Assembly (NCBI GenBank): GCA_964370855.1
Contig: CAYJMF010000069.1
Location: 1 to 26,122, forward strand
DNA: 26,122 nt
From: JAKLKS01 sp964370855
GTDB lineage: Bacteria; Planctomycetota; JAJSAM01; JAKLKS01
Direction: 5' to 3'
The translations under genes and the position numbers were made by a program. Under the pieces are notes generated by a model that was not told where the DNA came from, made no database searches, and saw nothing but the letters and a program-made list of their open reading frames with translations. Below are positions 1 through 10,033 of the stretch, one piece after another. How positions within the stretch are numbered: position 1 is the first letter of the stretch; each line of letters starts with the position of its first letter.

Positions 1-84
1 GGCGCCGCGCCGCCCCCCCCCCCCCCCCCCCGGGGCGGCGGGCGGGGGGGCCCCCGCCCCCCAACGCCCGGGCGAACCCTCCCG
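1..84. other. G/C homopolymer tract at window edge, no gene
   Basis: This stretch is almost purely G and C, including a long C run from about 13 to 31, and it lies directly downstream of the recJ stop. It has no coding potential or recognisable signal. The 15-mer CCCCCCAACGCCCGG at 57-71 occurs again at 6682-6696, also downstream of a minus-strand gene. The tract could be a real G/C-rich intergenic repeat that broke the assembly, or a poly-G read artefact at a contig end. Confidence 0.7.
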
Positions 85-1875
85 TCAGGCCAGGGGATCG
101 GCGCCGTTCATGCCGTCCTCGATCATGAGTTCAGGCTCCTCGGTGCCGCGGAACCGGTTCAGGGCGGGGCGGAAGGCCAGGGAGACGGGACCGGGGCCGC
201 CGGCGAAGAGGGTCTCCACGCGATCGGCCCCGCCGAACCAGACCGCCCGCCGGGCGACCCCGTCGGCGCCGCGCACGTGGAAGGAGACGTGGTCGTTGGC
301 CTTGCCCATGGTGCGGGGCCTTCCGACGAGCTCGAGCCCCCCCGCGGCGAGGAGGGGCGCGGGATTGCCGTTCCCGAAGGGGCCGAGCCTCTCCAGGACG
401 CGGAGCGTCGTACCGTCGAGGTGGCCGAGGGGCACGAGGGCGTCGAGTTCCAGGGAGGGGCGGAGGTCGGCCCCCTCCAGCATCTCCGCGGCGCGCGCCT
501 CGAAGGCGGCGATGAAGCCCGCGAGCCGGTCCCGGCGCACCGTGAGGCCCGCGGCGGCGGCGTGGCCGCCGTGGGCCTCGAGGTGCGCACCGCAGGCCGC
601 CAGGGCCCTCTCGAGGTGGAAGCCGTTCACCGTCCGGGCGGAGCCGCGCCCCGATTCCCCGTCCATGGCGATGACCACGGAGGGCCGGTGGAACTCCTCG
701 GCGAGGCGGGCCGCCACGATGCCCACGACACCGGCGTTCCATCCCTCGCCGGCCACCACGATGCCCGCGGGGGGGAGGCCGCGCCCGTCGAGGGCGACGG
801 CGCCGCGGGCGATGTCGAGGACCTTCTTCTCGATGACGCGGCGGGAGGTGTTCTCGGCGTCGAGCACCTCGGCGAGCTCCCGGGCGCGGTCCGGGTCCTC
901 GGTGATCAGCAGCTCCAGGGCGCGGCCCGCGTCCCCGAGCCGCCCCGCGGCGTTGATGCGCGGGGCGAGGCGGAAGGCGACGTCCTCGACGGTGGGCTCG
1001 CGATCCGCGATGCGGGCCACCTCCATGAGGGCGCGGATGCCCGGCGAGGGGTTCCTGCGGAGGAGGGCGAGGCCGTAGACGACGGCCACGCGGTTCTCGT
1101 CCACGAGGGGGACCACGTCGGCCACCGTGGCCATGGCGACGAGGGCGAGGGATTCGGTGAGCCGCTCCCGCAGCGGCGACGCCACGCGGGTCCCGCCGCC
1201 GAGCCTCCGGGCGACGGCCCAGGCGAGCTTGAAGGCGACCCCCGTCCCGCAGAGCCAGGGGAACGGGTAGGAGGTCCCGTCGGGCCGCAGCGCGCGGGGG
1301 TTCACGATGGCCACGGCGGGAGGGGGAGGGCCGTCCCCGGTGAGGTGGTGGTCCGTTACGACGACGTCCAGCCCGAGCTCCCGGGCGAGGGTGATCTCCG
1401 CCACGGACTTCGATCCGTGGTCCACGGTGCAGATGACCTTCACCCCGTCGGCGGCGAGGCGGCGGACGGCGTCGGCGTTGAACCCGTACCCCTCGGCCCT
1501 GCGGTCCGGGAGATAGGGGACGGCGTCCCCCCCCGCGGCGCGGAAGAAGGAGAGGAGGAGGGCGGTGCCGCAGATGCCGTCCACGTCGTAGTCCCCGTAG
1601 ACGGCGATCCGCTCCCTCCCGCGGAGGGCCGCGGCGATGCGGGCGGCCCCGGCCTCCATCCCGGGCAGGAGGTCGGGTTCGTGCATGTGGGAGATGTCGG
1701 GGCGGAGGAAGCGGCGGGCCGCCCCGGGGTCGGTGACCCCCCTCCGCGCGAGGAGGAGGGCCGCGAGGGGGGGGAGCTCCAGCTCCGCGGCCAGGAGGGC
1801 GGCGGCCTCCCGCGGGGCCTCGGGGAGGAGCCAGCGGGGGTAGGTGCGGCCTTCGGGGGCGGCGGTCCTGCTCAC
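85..1875 (-). CDS. recJ: Single-stranded-DNA-specific exonuclease RecJ
   Basis: This 596-aa protein matches RecJ, a Mg/Mn-dependent 5'-3' ssDNA exonuclease of RecF-pathway recombination and mismatch repair. The DHH-family motifs appear in order: DYDVDG (95-100), VDHGS (151-155), TDHH (174-177), ADVVPL (252-257) and RINAAGRLGDA (306-316). The DHHA1 domain follows with GWNAGVVGI (378-386) and HGGHAAAAG (435-443). The RecJ-specific GPFGNGNPAP segment (498-507) and a C-terminal OB-like region come last. Length and ends are normal for the family. The second motif reads DHGS where D(N/C)GI is more usual, but the Asp is kept. The start is GTG at 1875. No Shine-Dalgarno is visible; TAGATT ends 6 nt before the GTG, which suggests a leaderless mRNA. 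The gene is divergent from selB. The stop is at 85-87, so the gene is complete. Confidence 0.97.
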   Translation of the reverse strand: MSRTAAPEGRTYPRWLLPEAPREAAALLAAELELPPLAALLLARRGVTDPGAARRFLRPDISHMHEPDLLPGMEAGAARIAAALRGRERIAVYGDYDVDGICGTALLLSFFRAAGGDAVPYLPDRRAEGYGFNADAVRRLAADGVKVICTVDHGSKSVAEITLARELGLDVVVTDHHLTGDGPPPPAVAIVNPRALRPDGTSYPFPWLCGTGVAFKLAWAVARRLGGGTRVASPLRERLTESLALVAMATVADVVPLVDENRVAVVYGLALLRRNPSPGIRALMEVARIADREPTVEDVAFRLAPRINAAGRLGDAGRALELLITEDPDRARELAEVLDAENTSRRVIEKKVLDIARGAVALDGRGLPPAGIVVAGEGWNAGVVGIVAARLAEEFHRPSVVIAMDGESGRGSARTVNGFHLERALAACGAHLEAHGGHAAAAGLTVRRDRLAGFIAAFEARAAEMLEGADLRPSLELDALVPLGHLDGTTLRVLERLGPFGNGNPAPLLAAGGLELVGRPRTMGKANDHVSFHVRGADGVARRAVWFGGADRVETLFAGGPGPVSLAFRPALNRFRGTEEPELMIEDGMNGADPLA

Positions 1876-1881
1876 CGGGTG

Positions 1882-1887
1882 AATCTA
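1882..1887 (-). promoter_or_regulatory. Putative -10 element of recJ (leaderless)
   Basis: On the minus strand TAGATT is followed by six bases and then the GTG start of recJ. A TAnnnT hexamer at this distance would start transcription at or next to the start codon. No convincing -35 is visible 16-18 nt upstream. The same arrangement recurs at selB, yihY and the TPR gene. Confidence 0.5.
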
Positions 1888-1951
1888 CGCCCGCGGTGCG
1901 ACAGGCGGTGGAGGGGCGCGGGGATCGCGAGGGGGGGCCCGGCGCGGGCCC

Positions 1952-1957
1952 TATGAT
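1952..1957 (+). promoter_or_regulatory. Putative -10 element of selB (leaderless)
   Basis: TATGAT matches the sigma70 -10 consensus at five of six positions and is followed by seven bases and then ATG at 1965. This supports 1965 as the start, because the in-frame ATG at 1953 would lie inside the -10 box. No Shine-Dalgarno or -35 box is seen. Confidence 0.5.
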
Positions 1958-1964
1958 CCCGGCC

Positions 1965-3893
1965 ATGGCCTCCCCCTCCATCCTCCGGCTCACCCTCGGC
2001 ACGGCGGGCCATATCGATCACGGCAAGACCTCCCTCGTCCGCGCCCTCGTGGGGACCGAGGGGGACACGGACCGGCTCAAGGAGGAGCGGGCGCGGGGGC
2101 TGACCATCGACATCGGCTACGCCGAGTGGCGCCTCCCCGACGGCGTCGAGGTGGGCATCGTGGACGTGCCGGGCCACGAGAAGTTCGTCCGGAACATGGT
2201 GGCCGGCGCCACGGGCATGGACTGCGTGCTCCTCGTGGTGGCCGCCGACGACGGGGCCATGCCCCAGACGCGGGAGCACCTCCAGATCATGTCCCTCCTC
2301 GGCATGAAGGTGGGGGCCGTGGCGGTGACGAAGATCGACCTCGTCGACGCCGACATGCGGGAGCTGGTCGTGGAGGACGTGCGCGGCCTCCTCGCGGGGA
2401 CCTTCCTCGAGGGCGCTCCCCTCTTCCCCGTGAGCAGCACGACGGGGGAGGGGATCCCGGAGCTGCGGGCCGGCCTAGAGGGGATCCTCCGCGCCATCCC
2501 CCCCCGGGACGCCTCGGGCCCCTTCCGGATGCCGGTACAACGGGTCTTCACGGTCAAGGGCCACGGGACCGTGGCCACGGGAGTGCCCGTCTCCGGCAGG
2601 GTCCGGAGGGAGGATCGCCTCGAGCTCCTGCCCGAGGGGAGGCCCTGCAGGGTGCGCGGCGTCCAGGTCTACCACCACGATGCCGAGGAGGCGGGGGCGG
2701 GCCACCGCACGGCCCTCAACCTCGCCGACATCGACTACCGGGAGGCGCGGCGCGGGGACGTGCTCGCGGAGGCGGGCATCTTCAAGGCCGTGCGCATGCT
2801 CGACGTCCGCTTCCGCTGCACCTTCGAGGAGCGCCGCCCCGTGCCCCACCGGTTCCCCGTCATGCTCCTCCTCGGGACCGCCGAGGCCCCGGGGCGGCTC
2901 CTCCTCCTCGAGGGGGACGAGGCGGCCCCGGGGGAGGAGGTCTACGCGCAGCTCCTCCTCGACGAGCCCGTCGTGGCCGCCCCGGGGGACCGCTTCATCC
3001 TCCGCGTCCCCTCCCCCGCGGCCACGGTGGGAGGTGGGGTGGTGCTCGGGGAGGCGGAGCGCCGCCGCCACCGCCGCAAGCCCGCCACCCTGGACGCCCT
3101 CCGGGAGCTGGAGGCGGGGCTCGCGGACCCCGTGGCGGGCCTCCGGGCGGCTCTGCGGGCGGCGGGGACCGGGGGCGGGGACGCCGCGTCGCTCGCGGCC
3201 CGGGTCAAGCGGCGGCCCGCCGACGTGAAGGGGCTCCTCGAGTCCCTCGTCGCCGCCGGGGGGGCCGTCGCCCTCCCCGGGGGCCTGCACCTCCTGGCCG
3301 AGGCCTGGGCCGGGGTGCGCTCCTCCGTCGCCGCGGCCCTCGCCGCCTTCCACGACGCGCAGCCCCTCCGGGATTCCATGCGGGCCGCGGAGCTCCGCGC
3401 CGCCGTGGCCGCGCCCGAGGCGGTGGTGGACGGGGCCGTGAGGGAGCTCGCGGCGGCGGGCGCCGTCGAGGCCCTGCCCGGGGGCCGGGTGCGCCTCGCG
3501 GGCCGGGGGCCGCGCCTCACCGACGGCGACCGCGACGCCCTCGATCGGCTCGAGGCCACCCTCCGGACGGGGGGGTTCGCGACGCCGCGGGAGGACGAGA
3601 TCGGCGCCCTCCTCTCGCTCCCCGCGGCCCGGGCGGCGGCCCTCGTCGGGCTCCTCATGGAGAGGGGGACCGTGCTCCGGCTGAAGGACGGCGTGCTCCT
3701 CCACGCGGAGTCCGTCGAGGACGCCAAGGGGAAGATCGCCGCCCGCATCCGGGAGACCGGCGCCATCGCCCCCGCGGACCTCAAGGAGCTCCTCGGTGCG
3801 ACGAGGAAGTTCGGCATCCCCTTCCTCGAGCACCTCGACTCCACGGGCTTCACGGTCCGGGTCGGGGACCGCCGCGTCCTCAGGGGGGGCTGA
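1965..3893 (+). CDS. selB: Selenocysteine-specific translation elongation factor SelB
   Basis: This 642-aa GTPase delivers Sec-tRNA to the ribosome at UGA codons next to a SECIS hairpin. The EF-Tu-like G domain has GHIDHGKT (15-22, P-loop), the SelB-typical RGLTIDIGYA (44-53), DVPGHEKFVRNM (67-78) and TKID (122-125). EF-Tu-like domains 2 and 3 follow, then a long C-terminal part of winged-helix repeats that normally bind the SECIS RNA. The protein ends with the family's RKFGIPFLEHLD-type segment. Length is normal. An earlier in-frame GTG (1896) would add residues upstream of the conserved SelB N-terminus and is unlikely. The gene diverges from recJ and its 3' end overlaps the yihY homologue by 14 nt, tail to tail. 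No selA, selD or selC is in the window. Confidence 0.95.
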   Translation: MASPSILRLTLGTAGHIDHGKTSLVRALVGTEGDTDRLKEERARGLTIDIGYAEWRLPDGVEVGIVDVPGHEKFVRNMVAGATGMDCVLLVVAADDGAMPQTREHLQIMSLLGMKVGAVAVTKIDLVDADMRELVVEDVRGLLAGTFLEGAPLFPVSSTTGEGIPELRAGLEGILRAIPPRDASGPFRMPVQRVFTVKGHGTVATGVPVSGRVRREDRLELLPEGRPCRVRGVQVYHHDAEEAGAGHRTALNLADIDYREARRGDVLAEAGIFKAVRMLDVRFRCTFEERRPVPHRFPVMLLLGTAEAPGRLLLLEGDEAAPGEEVYAQLLLDEPVVAAPGDRFILRVPSPAATVGGGVVLGEAERRRHRRKPATLDALRELEAGLADPVAGLRAALRAAGTGGGDAASLAARVKRRPADVKGLLESLVAAGGAVALPGGLHLLAEAWAGVRSSVAAALAAFHDAQPLRDSMRAAELRAAVAAPEAVVDGAVRELAAAGAVEALPGGRVRLAGRGPRLTDGDRDALDRLEATLRTGGFATPREDEIGALLSLPAARAAALVGLLMERGTVLRLKDGVLLHAESVEDAKGKIAARIRETGAIAPADLKELLGATRKFGIPFLEHLDSTGFTVRVGDRRVLRGG

Positions 3894-4866
3894 CCGGCTC
3901 GAGCCCCGAGCGGCGGAGGGTGGCGTCGTAGTCGTCGGCCACGAGGGTCAGTTCCGCCCCGACGAGGAAGACCACCCAGGTCAGGTAGACCCACAGCAGG
4001 AACACCGGCAGGACCCCCATCCCCGAGAGCACCGTGCGCGTGACGAGGGCGTGGCGGAGGTAGAGCGCGAAGGTCGCCTTGAGGAGCTCCACGAGGACCG
4101 CGGCGACGGTCCCCCCGAGGATCGCCGACCTCCACCGGATGCGGGAGCCGGTGCAGACCCGGTAGGCGATGATGAGGCCGAGCCAGCCCGGGACGAGGGG
4201 AATGAGGTAGCGGAAGACGAGGATCGCGTCCTCCCCGGGCATCATCCCCCGCCCCTCCAGCCCCTCCACGACGGCCGTGAGCAGGAGGGACACGACCACG
4301 AGGAAGGGGGCCAGGGCCACGGTCATCCAGAACCCCGCCAGGCGGCGCAGGCGGGACGCGAGGGAGGAGACCCCGGCGATCTTCTGGAAGGTCCGGTCGA
4401 GGGTCGCGAAGAGCTTCCACGCGACGGGAACGAGGGCGATGAGGCCGACGATGCCCAGGCCCGTGCTCACGGTGCGCAGGGCCTCCAGGGTGGTCCGCAG
4501 CATGTGCTCCGCGCCCTTCGCCGTCTCCGGGACCAGGTTGGAGAGCAGCCACCGCTGGATCACCTCCATGCGGCTCGGCGCCACCCCGATGAACCCGAGG
4601 ACCGCCAGCGCGAGGATGAGGATCGGCACGAGGGAGAGGAGGCTGGTGAAGGCGAGCGCCGCCGCACGGTCCCCGGCGTGGTCCTCGCGGTAGCGGCGCG
4701 CCGCCAGCACGACGGACTGGGAGGCCCGGAACAGCCGTCCGTGGGGGCCGCGGGGAGGGGCGTGGAGGAGGAAGCGGGGCTCCGCCGTGGCGATCCACCA
4801 GAGCACCCGCTTCGGTCCGCGGGGCGGCGGATCGGGGATCGGCCGGTCGGGGAGGATCGGGGGCAC
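3880..4866 (-). CDS. YihY/BrkB-family inner-membrane protein
   Basis: This 328-aa polytopic protein belongs to the YihY/virulence factor BrkB family, once misnamed RNase BN. After a Pro/Arg-rich cytoplasmic N-terminus, the family's helices appear at about 67-95, 133-153, 178-203, 215-236, 247-271 and 280-308. Typical features are the D-x-AA-LAF-SLLSLVP entry into the first helix and FLVGAEL near the end of the last (300-306). Its biochemical role is not established; a transporter or envelope function is usually assumed. The start is GTG at 4866, with TAGCCT six bases upstream and no Shine-Dalgarno. The last codons overlap selB (3880-3893) convergently, leaving no room for a terminator. The TPR gene ends 41 bp upstream on the same strand. 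Confidence 0.88.
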   Translation of the reverse strand: MPPILPDRPIPDPPPRGPKRVLWWIATAEPRFLLHAPPRGPHGRLFRASQSVVLAARRYREDHAGDRAAALAFTSLLSLVPILILALAVLGFIGVAPSRMEVIQRWLLSNLVPETAKGAEHMLRTTLEALRTVSTGLGIVGLIALVPVAWKLFATLDRTFQKIAGVSSLASRLRRLAGFWMTVALAPFLVVVSLLLTAVVEGLEGRGMMPGEDAILVFRYLIPLVPGWLGLIIAYRVCTGSRIRWRSAILGGTVAAVLVELLKATFALYLRHALVTRTVLSGMGVLPVFLLWVYLTWVVFLVGAELTLVADDYDATLRRSGLEPVSPP

Positions 4867-4872
4867 GCCGGG

Positions 4873-4878
4873 AGGCTA
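4873..4878 (-). promoter_or_regulatory. Putative -10 element of the YihY-family gene
   Basis: TAGCCT on the minus strand precedes the GTG start by exactly six bases. The distance fits a leaderless transcript, as at three other genes here. The -35 region is weak (TTCCCG at 17-bp spacing). Confidence 0.4.
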
Positions 4879-4907
4879 TCCCGCGGCGGGGCCCGCGGGA
4901 AGTTCCG

Positions 4908-6215
4908 TCAGCAGAAGGTCAGGTTCGGCTTCTCGTTCTCCATCCCCTTGCCCAGGCTACGCGCGCGGGTCAGGGCCGACAGCCGCCTGCGGAACTCGTC
5001 GAGCTCCTCCTGCCGTTCCGTGCTCCGCTCCTCCTCCTGCCCGAGGATCATGACGAGGCCGTTGAGGGAGGTGCGGCACTCGGGGTTGAGCTTCAGGGAC
5101 CTGCGGTACCAGCGCTCCGCCTCCCGGCGGTCCTCCCGGGCGAAGGCGGCCTCGCCGCGGAGTGCGCAGTACTCGTCGGTCTCCTTCCCCGTCAGGCTGA
5201 GCACCTTGGACGCCTCCTTCTCCGCGCCGGCGGGATCCGGCGAACCCCCGGGGGCCGGGTACTTGAGGAGGATGAAGGCGATTTTCAGGTGGGGCCGGGG
5301 ATCCGCGGGGGAGAGCTCCGCGGATTTCCGGTAGTGCTCGAGGGCCTCGGGGAACCGGAACTGCTGCGCCAGGACCAGGGCGAGGTTGTAGGAGTGGACG
5401 AAGCTCCCCGGGTCCTCCCGGATGAGATCCTTCAGGAGCTTCTCGGCCTCGGCGAGGCGGTCGAGCCTCTGGAGGGCGGCCGCCCTGTGCGTCGCGACGA
5501 CGCGGCGCAGGCGGTTGTCGCGGGGGGCCCGCGGGTCCCGGAGGGCCGCGGCGGCGAGGGCCTCCACGGCGTCGACGTCCTTGAGGGCGAGGTCCTCGCG
5601 CCCCGTCGCCGGATCCATGAGGGCGCGGGCGCGGGCGAGGAGGCCGAAGAAGCGCAGCTGGTGGGCCTGCCAGGGGTCGAGGCCGACCACCCCGTCGAGG
5701 CCCTCGATCCCCTTCGTGATGTTCTCGATGGCGGGCTTCCAGTCGGCCATCTGCTCGCGGACGAGCCCGTCCACGATCCAGAGGCCGGGGAAGGTGCCGT
5801 CGAGCCCGGCACAGGCGTCGAGGAGCCGGAGGACTTCGGCGGCCCTCTCCTGGCGCGGCTTCGCCTCCTCGGGGAAGTCCTGCCGGGCGAGGGCGAATGC
5901 CAGGAAGTAGGAGGAGGCGGCCCGTCGCGGCGCCCCGGCACCCTCCGGCATCCGATCGTGGACCGCGCGGTAGTCCTGGACCGCGCGATCGAGGTACCTC
6001 TCGTCGAGGGAGAGGGCGTGGAGGATCAGGTTCCCCTCGCCGCGGCTGAGGAGGGTGTCGATCTCCTCCAGCGTCAGCGGCGGGAGGGAAGGAGGGGGAG
6101 GAGAGGGAGGGGCGGGGACGGGCTTCGGCGGCTCCTCGGAGAGGAGGGGCGTCGGGAGGAGGAGGGAGAGGAGAAGGAGGCCGGCGAGGAGGAGTGAAAC
6201 GCGCGGGAGGGCCAT
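4908..6215 (-). CDS. Exported TPR-repeat protein
   Basis: This 435-aa protein has an N-terminal signal peptide (MALPRVSLLLAG, then a Leu-rich core to about residue 25). A Pro-rich linker and an all-helical body follow. Tetratricopeptide repeats are clear in the second half, for example around RLDRLAEAEKLLKDLIREDP, QQFRFPEALEHYRKSAELSP and REDRREAERWYRRSLKLNP. It ends in a charged coiled-coil-like tail and a C-terminal Cys. TPRs mediate protein-protein contacts, so this is probably a periplasmic or envelope scaffold; the partner is unknown. Two ATGs are possible (6224 and 6215). I chose 6215 because TAGAAT lies seven bases before it and overlaps the upstream ATG. No Shine-Dalgarno is seen. It may be co-transcribed with the YihY-family gene 41 bp downstream. 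Confidence 0.8.
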   Translation of the reverse strand: MALPRVSLLLAGLLLLSLLLPTPLLSEEPPKPVPAPPSPPPPSLPPLTLEEIDTLLSRGEGNLILHALSLDERYLDRAVQDYRAVHDRMPEGAGAPRRAASSYFLAFALARQDFPEEAKPRQERAAEVLRLLDACAGLDGTFPGLWIVDGLVREQMADWKPAIENITKGIEGLDGVVGLDPWQAHQLRFFGLLARARALMDPATGREDLALKDVDAVEALAAAALRDPRAPRDNRLRRVVATHRAAALQRLDRLAEAEKLLKDLIREDPGSFVHSYNLALVLAQQFRFPEALEHYRKSAELSPADPRPHLKIAFILLKYPAPGGSPDPAGAEKEASKVLSLTGKETDEYCALRGEAAFAREDRREAERWYRRSLKLNPECRTSLNGLVMILGQEEERSTERQEELDEFRRRLSALTRARSLGKGMENEKPNLTFC

Positions 6216-6222
6216 GGGGGCC

Positions 6223-6228
6223 ATTCTA
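6223..6228 (-). promoter_or_regulatory. Putative -10 element of the TPR gene
   Basis: TAGAAT (five of six consensus bases) is followed by seven bases and the ATG at 6215. The alternative ATG at 6224 shares bases with this hexamer, so the promoter reading decides the start. No -35 is evident. Confidence 0.5.
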
Positions 6229-6318
6229 AGGCGAGGGTTCCTGGAACGGGGAGATTGGTCGGAACCCGGGGGGTTCGCTGGTTCGTGCGGGATCTCCCGT
6301 GAGTGGCGCGCCTCCGGC

Positions 6319-6399
6319 GGGGGGGGGGGGGGGGGGGGGGGGGGGGCGGGGGGGCGCGGCCGGGGGGGGGGGGGCCGCGCCGCGGGGGGNNNNNNNNNN
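6319..6399. other. G homopolymer tract and 10-N scaffold gap
   Basis: About 28 consecutive G start at 6319, followed by further G-rich sequence and ten N at 6390-6399. The N run is a conventional gap of unknown true length, so order and distance across it rest on scaffolding. The tract may be a read artefact or a true repeat that stopped assembly. Confidence 0.85.
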
Positions 6400-6403
6400 T
6401 TGA

Positions 6404-6480
6404 GAGGCGGCGGATTCGACCCGCACCCTGGCTCCGCGGGGGAATCCCCGGGATCGGGGCCATGGATCATGGGGGACGGC
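6404..6480 (+). repeat. Left arm of a ~78-bp imperfect inverted repeat
   Basis: Aligned by hand with the reverse complement of 6534-6611, about 60 of 78 columns agree with one gap. The most conserved blocks are CCGGGATCGGGG and TGGGGGACGGC. The outer end of this arm abuts the gap and G tract. The divergence argues against a simple assembly palindrome. Two head-to-head copies of a dispersed intergenic element are likely. Confidence 0.6.
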
Positions 6481-6533
6481 GTTCATCGTTCGTGATGAGG
6501 CCTTGAAGTCACCGGAACTCCGCTGGGGTGCCC

Positions 6534-6611
6534 GCCGTCCCCCAGGATCCAACTCCCCGATCCCGGAGACCTCCCCGCGGCGCCGGAGGGCGTTTCGAAT
6601 TCCCCATCCTC
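6534..6611 (-). repeat. Right arm of the ~78-bp imperfect inverted repeat
   Basis: This is the partner of 6404-6480, separated from it by 53 bp. Its outer end also runs into a G/C homopolymer tract (from 6631), so both copies have the same repeat-then-tract order. No open frame or transposase is associated. Confidence 0.6.
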
Positions 6612-6630
6612 ACCTGCGGTGCCCCGCGAC

Positions 6631-6720
6631 GGGGGGGGGGCGCGCGGGGGGGGGGCCCCCCCAGCGGGGGCCCCCCCCCCCCCCCCCAACGCCCGGCCCC
6701 CCCCCCCCGCCCCCCCCCCC
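6631..6720. other. G/C homopolymer tract
   Basis: Alternating long G and C runs lie just downstream of the lipoprotein terminator. The tract contains CCCCCCAACGCCCGG at 6682-6696, identical to 57-71. No function is apparent. Confidence 0.7.
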
Positions 6721-6730
6721 TAACCACGAC

Positions 6731-6756
6731 GGCCCCCGGGCTTTCGCCCGGGGGCC
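6731..6756 (-). terminator. Terminator hairpin of the Gly-rich lipoprotein gene
   Basis: A perfect 11-bp stem (GGCCCCCGGGC with GCCCGGGGGCC) is closed by a four-base loop that reads GAAA on the minus strand. It sits 18 bp past the TAG stop. Flanking CGAC and GTCG can extend the stem across a GAA bulge. There is no long U tract. The flanks resemble those of the hairpin at 20686-20716. Confidence 0.75.
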
Positions 6757-6774
6757 TTCGTCGCTTCTCGAAGT

Positions 6775-9420
<2,646 letters not shown>

Positions 9421-9515
9421 GCTGCCACTCCTTGCGGACGGCTTCCGTCCGCAGCTACCCGCCCTCCCGCAGGGCGGGGCAACCAACATCGTCCTCCCAC
9501 GGCTGGGAGGCACCC
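9421..9515 (-). promoter_or_regulatory. Structured 5' leader with three tandem hairpins
   Basis: In transcript order the perfect stems are 7 bp (9510-9504 with 9499-9493, 4-nt loop), 8 bp (9478-9471 with 9465-9458, 5-nt loop) and 8 bp (9452-9445 with 9441-9434, 3-nt loop). The last stem ends directly against the AAGGAG ribosome site (9433-9428), seven bases before the ATG. The layout suggests a cis-regulatory RNA, stability element or thermosensor. I could not match it to a known riboswitch; the mini-ykkC loops and the GEMM core are absent. Confidence 0.6.
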
Positions 9516-9521
9516 GTGCGC

Positions 9522-9527
9522 ATTGTA
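9522..9527 (-). promoter_or_regulatory. Putative -10 of the Gly-rich lipoprotein gene
   Basis: TACAAT on the minus strand matches five of six consensus bases. A weak TTGCCC lies 19 bp upstream (9552-9547). Transcription would begin near 9515, directly in front of the first leader hairpin, which supports both calls. Confidence 0.5.
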
Positions 9528-9789
9528 GCGGACCGGACCGGCCCCGGGGCAAGCGGAAAACGGAGGAAATCCCGGGAACGACCCGCCCCCGGGAACCGAT
9601 CCCGGGAGTGCGCTCTCGGACCATGCGCAACTGCCATTCCAAAGGGCCCTTGACCCGCCGTCACCCCCCGGGGGGGCGGAATGGGCTGGAGTGGGGCGGG
9701 CCCCCCCCCCCCCCCGGCGGCGCCCCGGCGGTTGCGCCCGGCCAATAGTGCGGGGCGCCCCCCGGGCGCCGCCGCGGGGCGTCCACCCC

Positions 9790-9887
<98 letters not shown>

Positions 9888-9897
9888 GCGGTGGAAG

Positions 9898-9927
9898 CCG
9901 TGCGATTCCGCACGGCAATTCGTGCGG
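9898..9927 (+). repeat. Overlapping alternative hairpins
   Basis: CCGTGCG (9898-9904) pairs with CGCACGG (9909-9915), while the overlapping CCGCACG (9908-9914) can pair instead with CGTGCGG (9921-9927). The two 7-bp stems are mutually exclusive. They lie upstream of the proposed promoter of the 10053 gene, so they would act as DNA repeats unless transcription starts earlier. Confidence 0.4.
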
Positions 9928-10033
9928 GACGACCCCGTGGCTCCTCCGCGGGGCTTCCTCCCCCCGTCCGCCCCGGGGTGACGGAGCGGGGCCGGGGGCA
10001 GGGATCAGAGATTGCTTGGGCGGGGTCAGCCGG

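Larger units (their letters stand above)
6229..6730. other. Gene-free region with repeats and scaffold gap
   Basis: This 500-bp stretch separates the TPR promoter from the lipoprotein terminator. It contains a short perfect hairpin GAACCC-GGG-GGGTTC (6262-6276), a G tract (6319-6389), a 10-N gap, two inverted repeat arms (6404-6480, 6534-6611) and a second G/C tract (6631-6720). Open frames here are G/C-driven and have no protein-like composition. I see no gene. Confidence 0.65.

Noticed and set aside
277..1956. Long open frame on the plus strand opposite recJ
   Set aside because: It is the antisense shadow of a certain recJ gene. High third-position G+C removes stops on the other strand, and the translation is low-complexity G/A/R/E without any motif.
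9421..9515. mini-ykkC or c-di-GMP (GEMM) riboswitch
   Set aside because: The two ACGR loops of mini-ykkC and the conserved core of GEMM are not present; only the tandem-hairpin appearance is shared.
9571..9584. 14-mer CCCGGGAACGACCC, also at 21153-21166
   Set aside because: In a 26-kb sequence of this composition one such repeat is expected by chance, and the two sites have different contexts.
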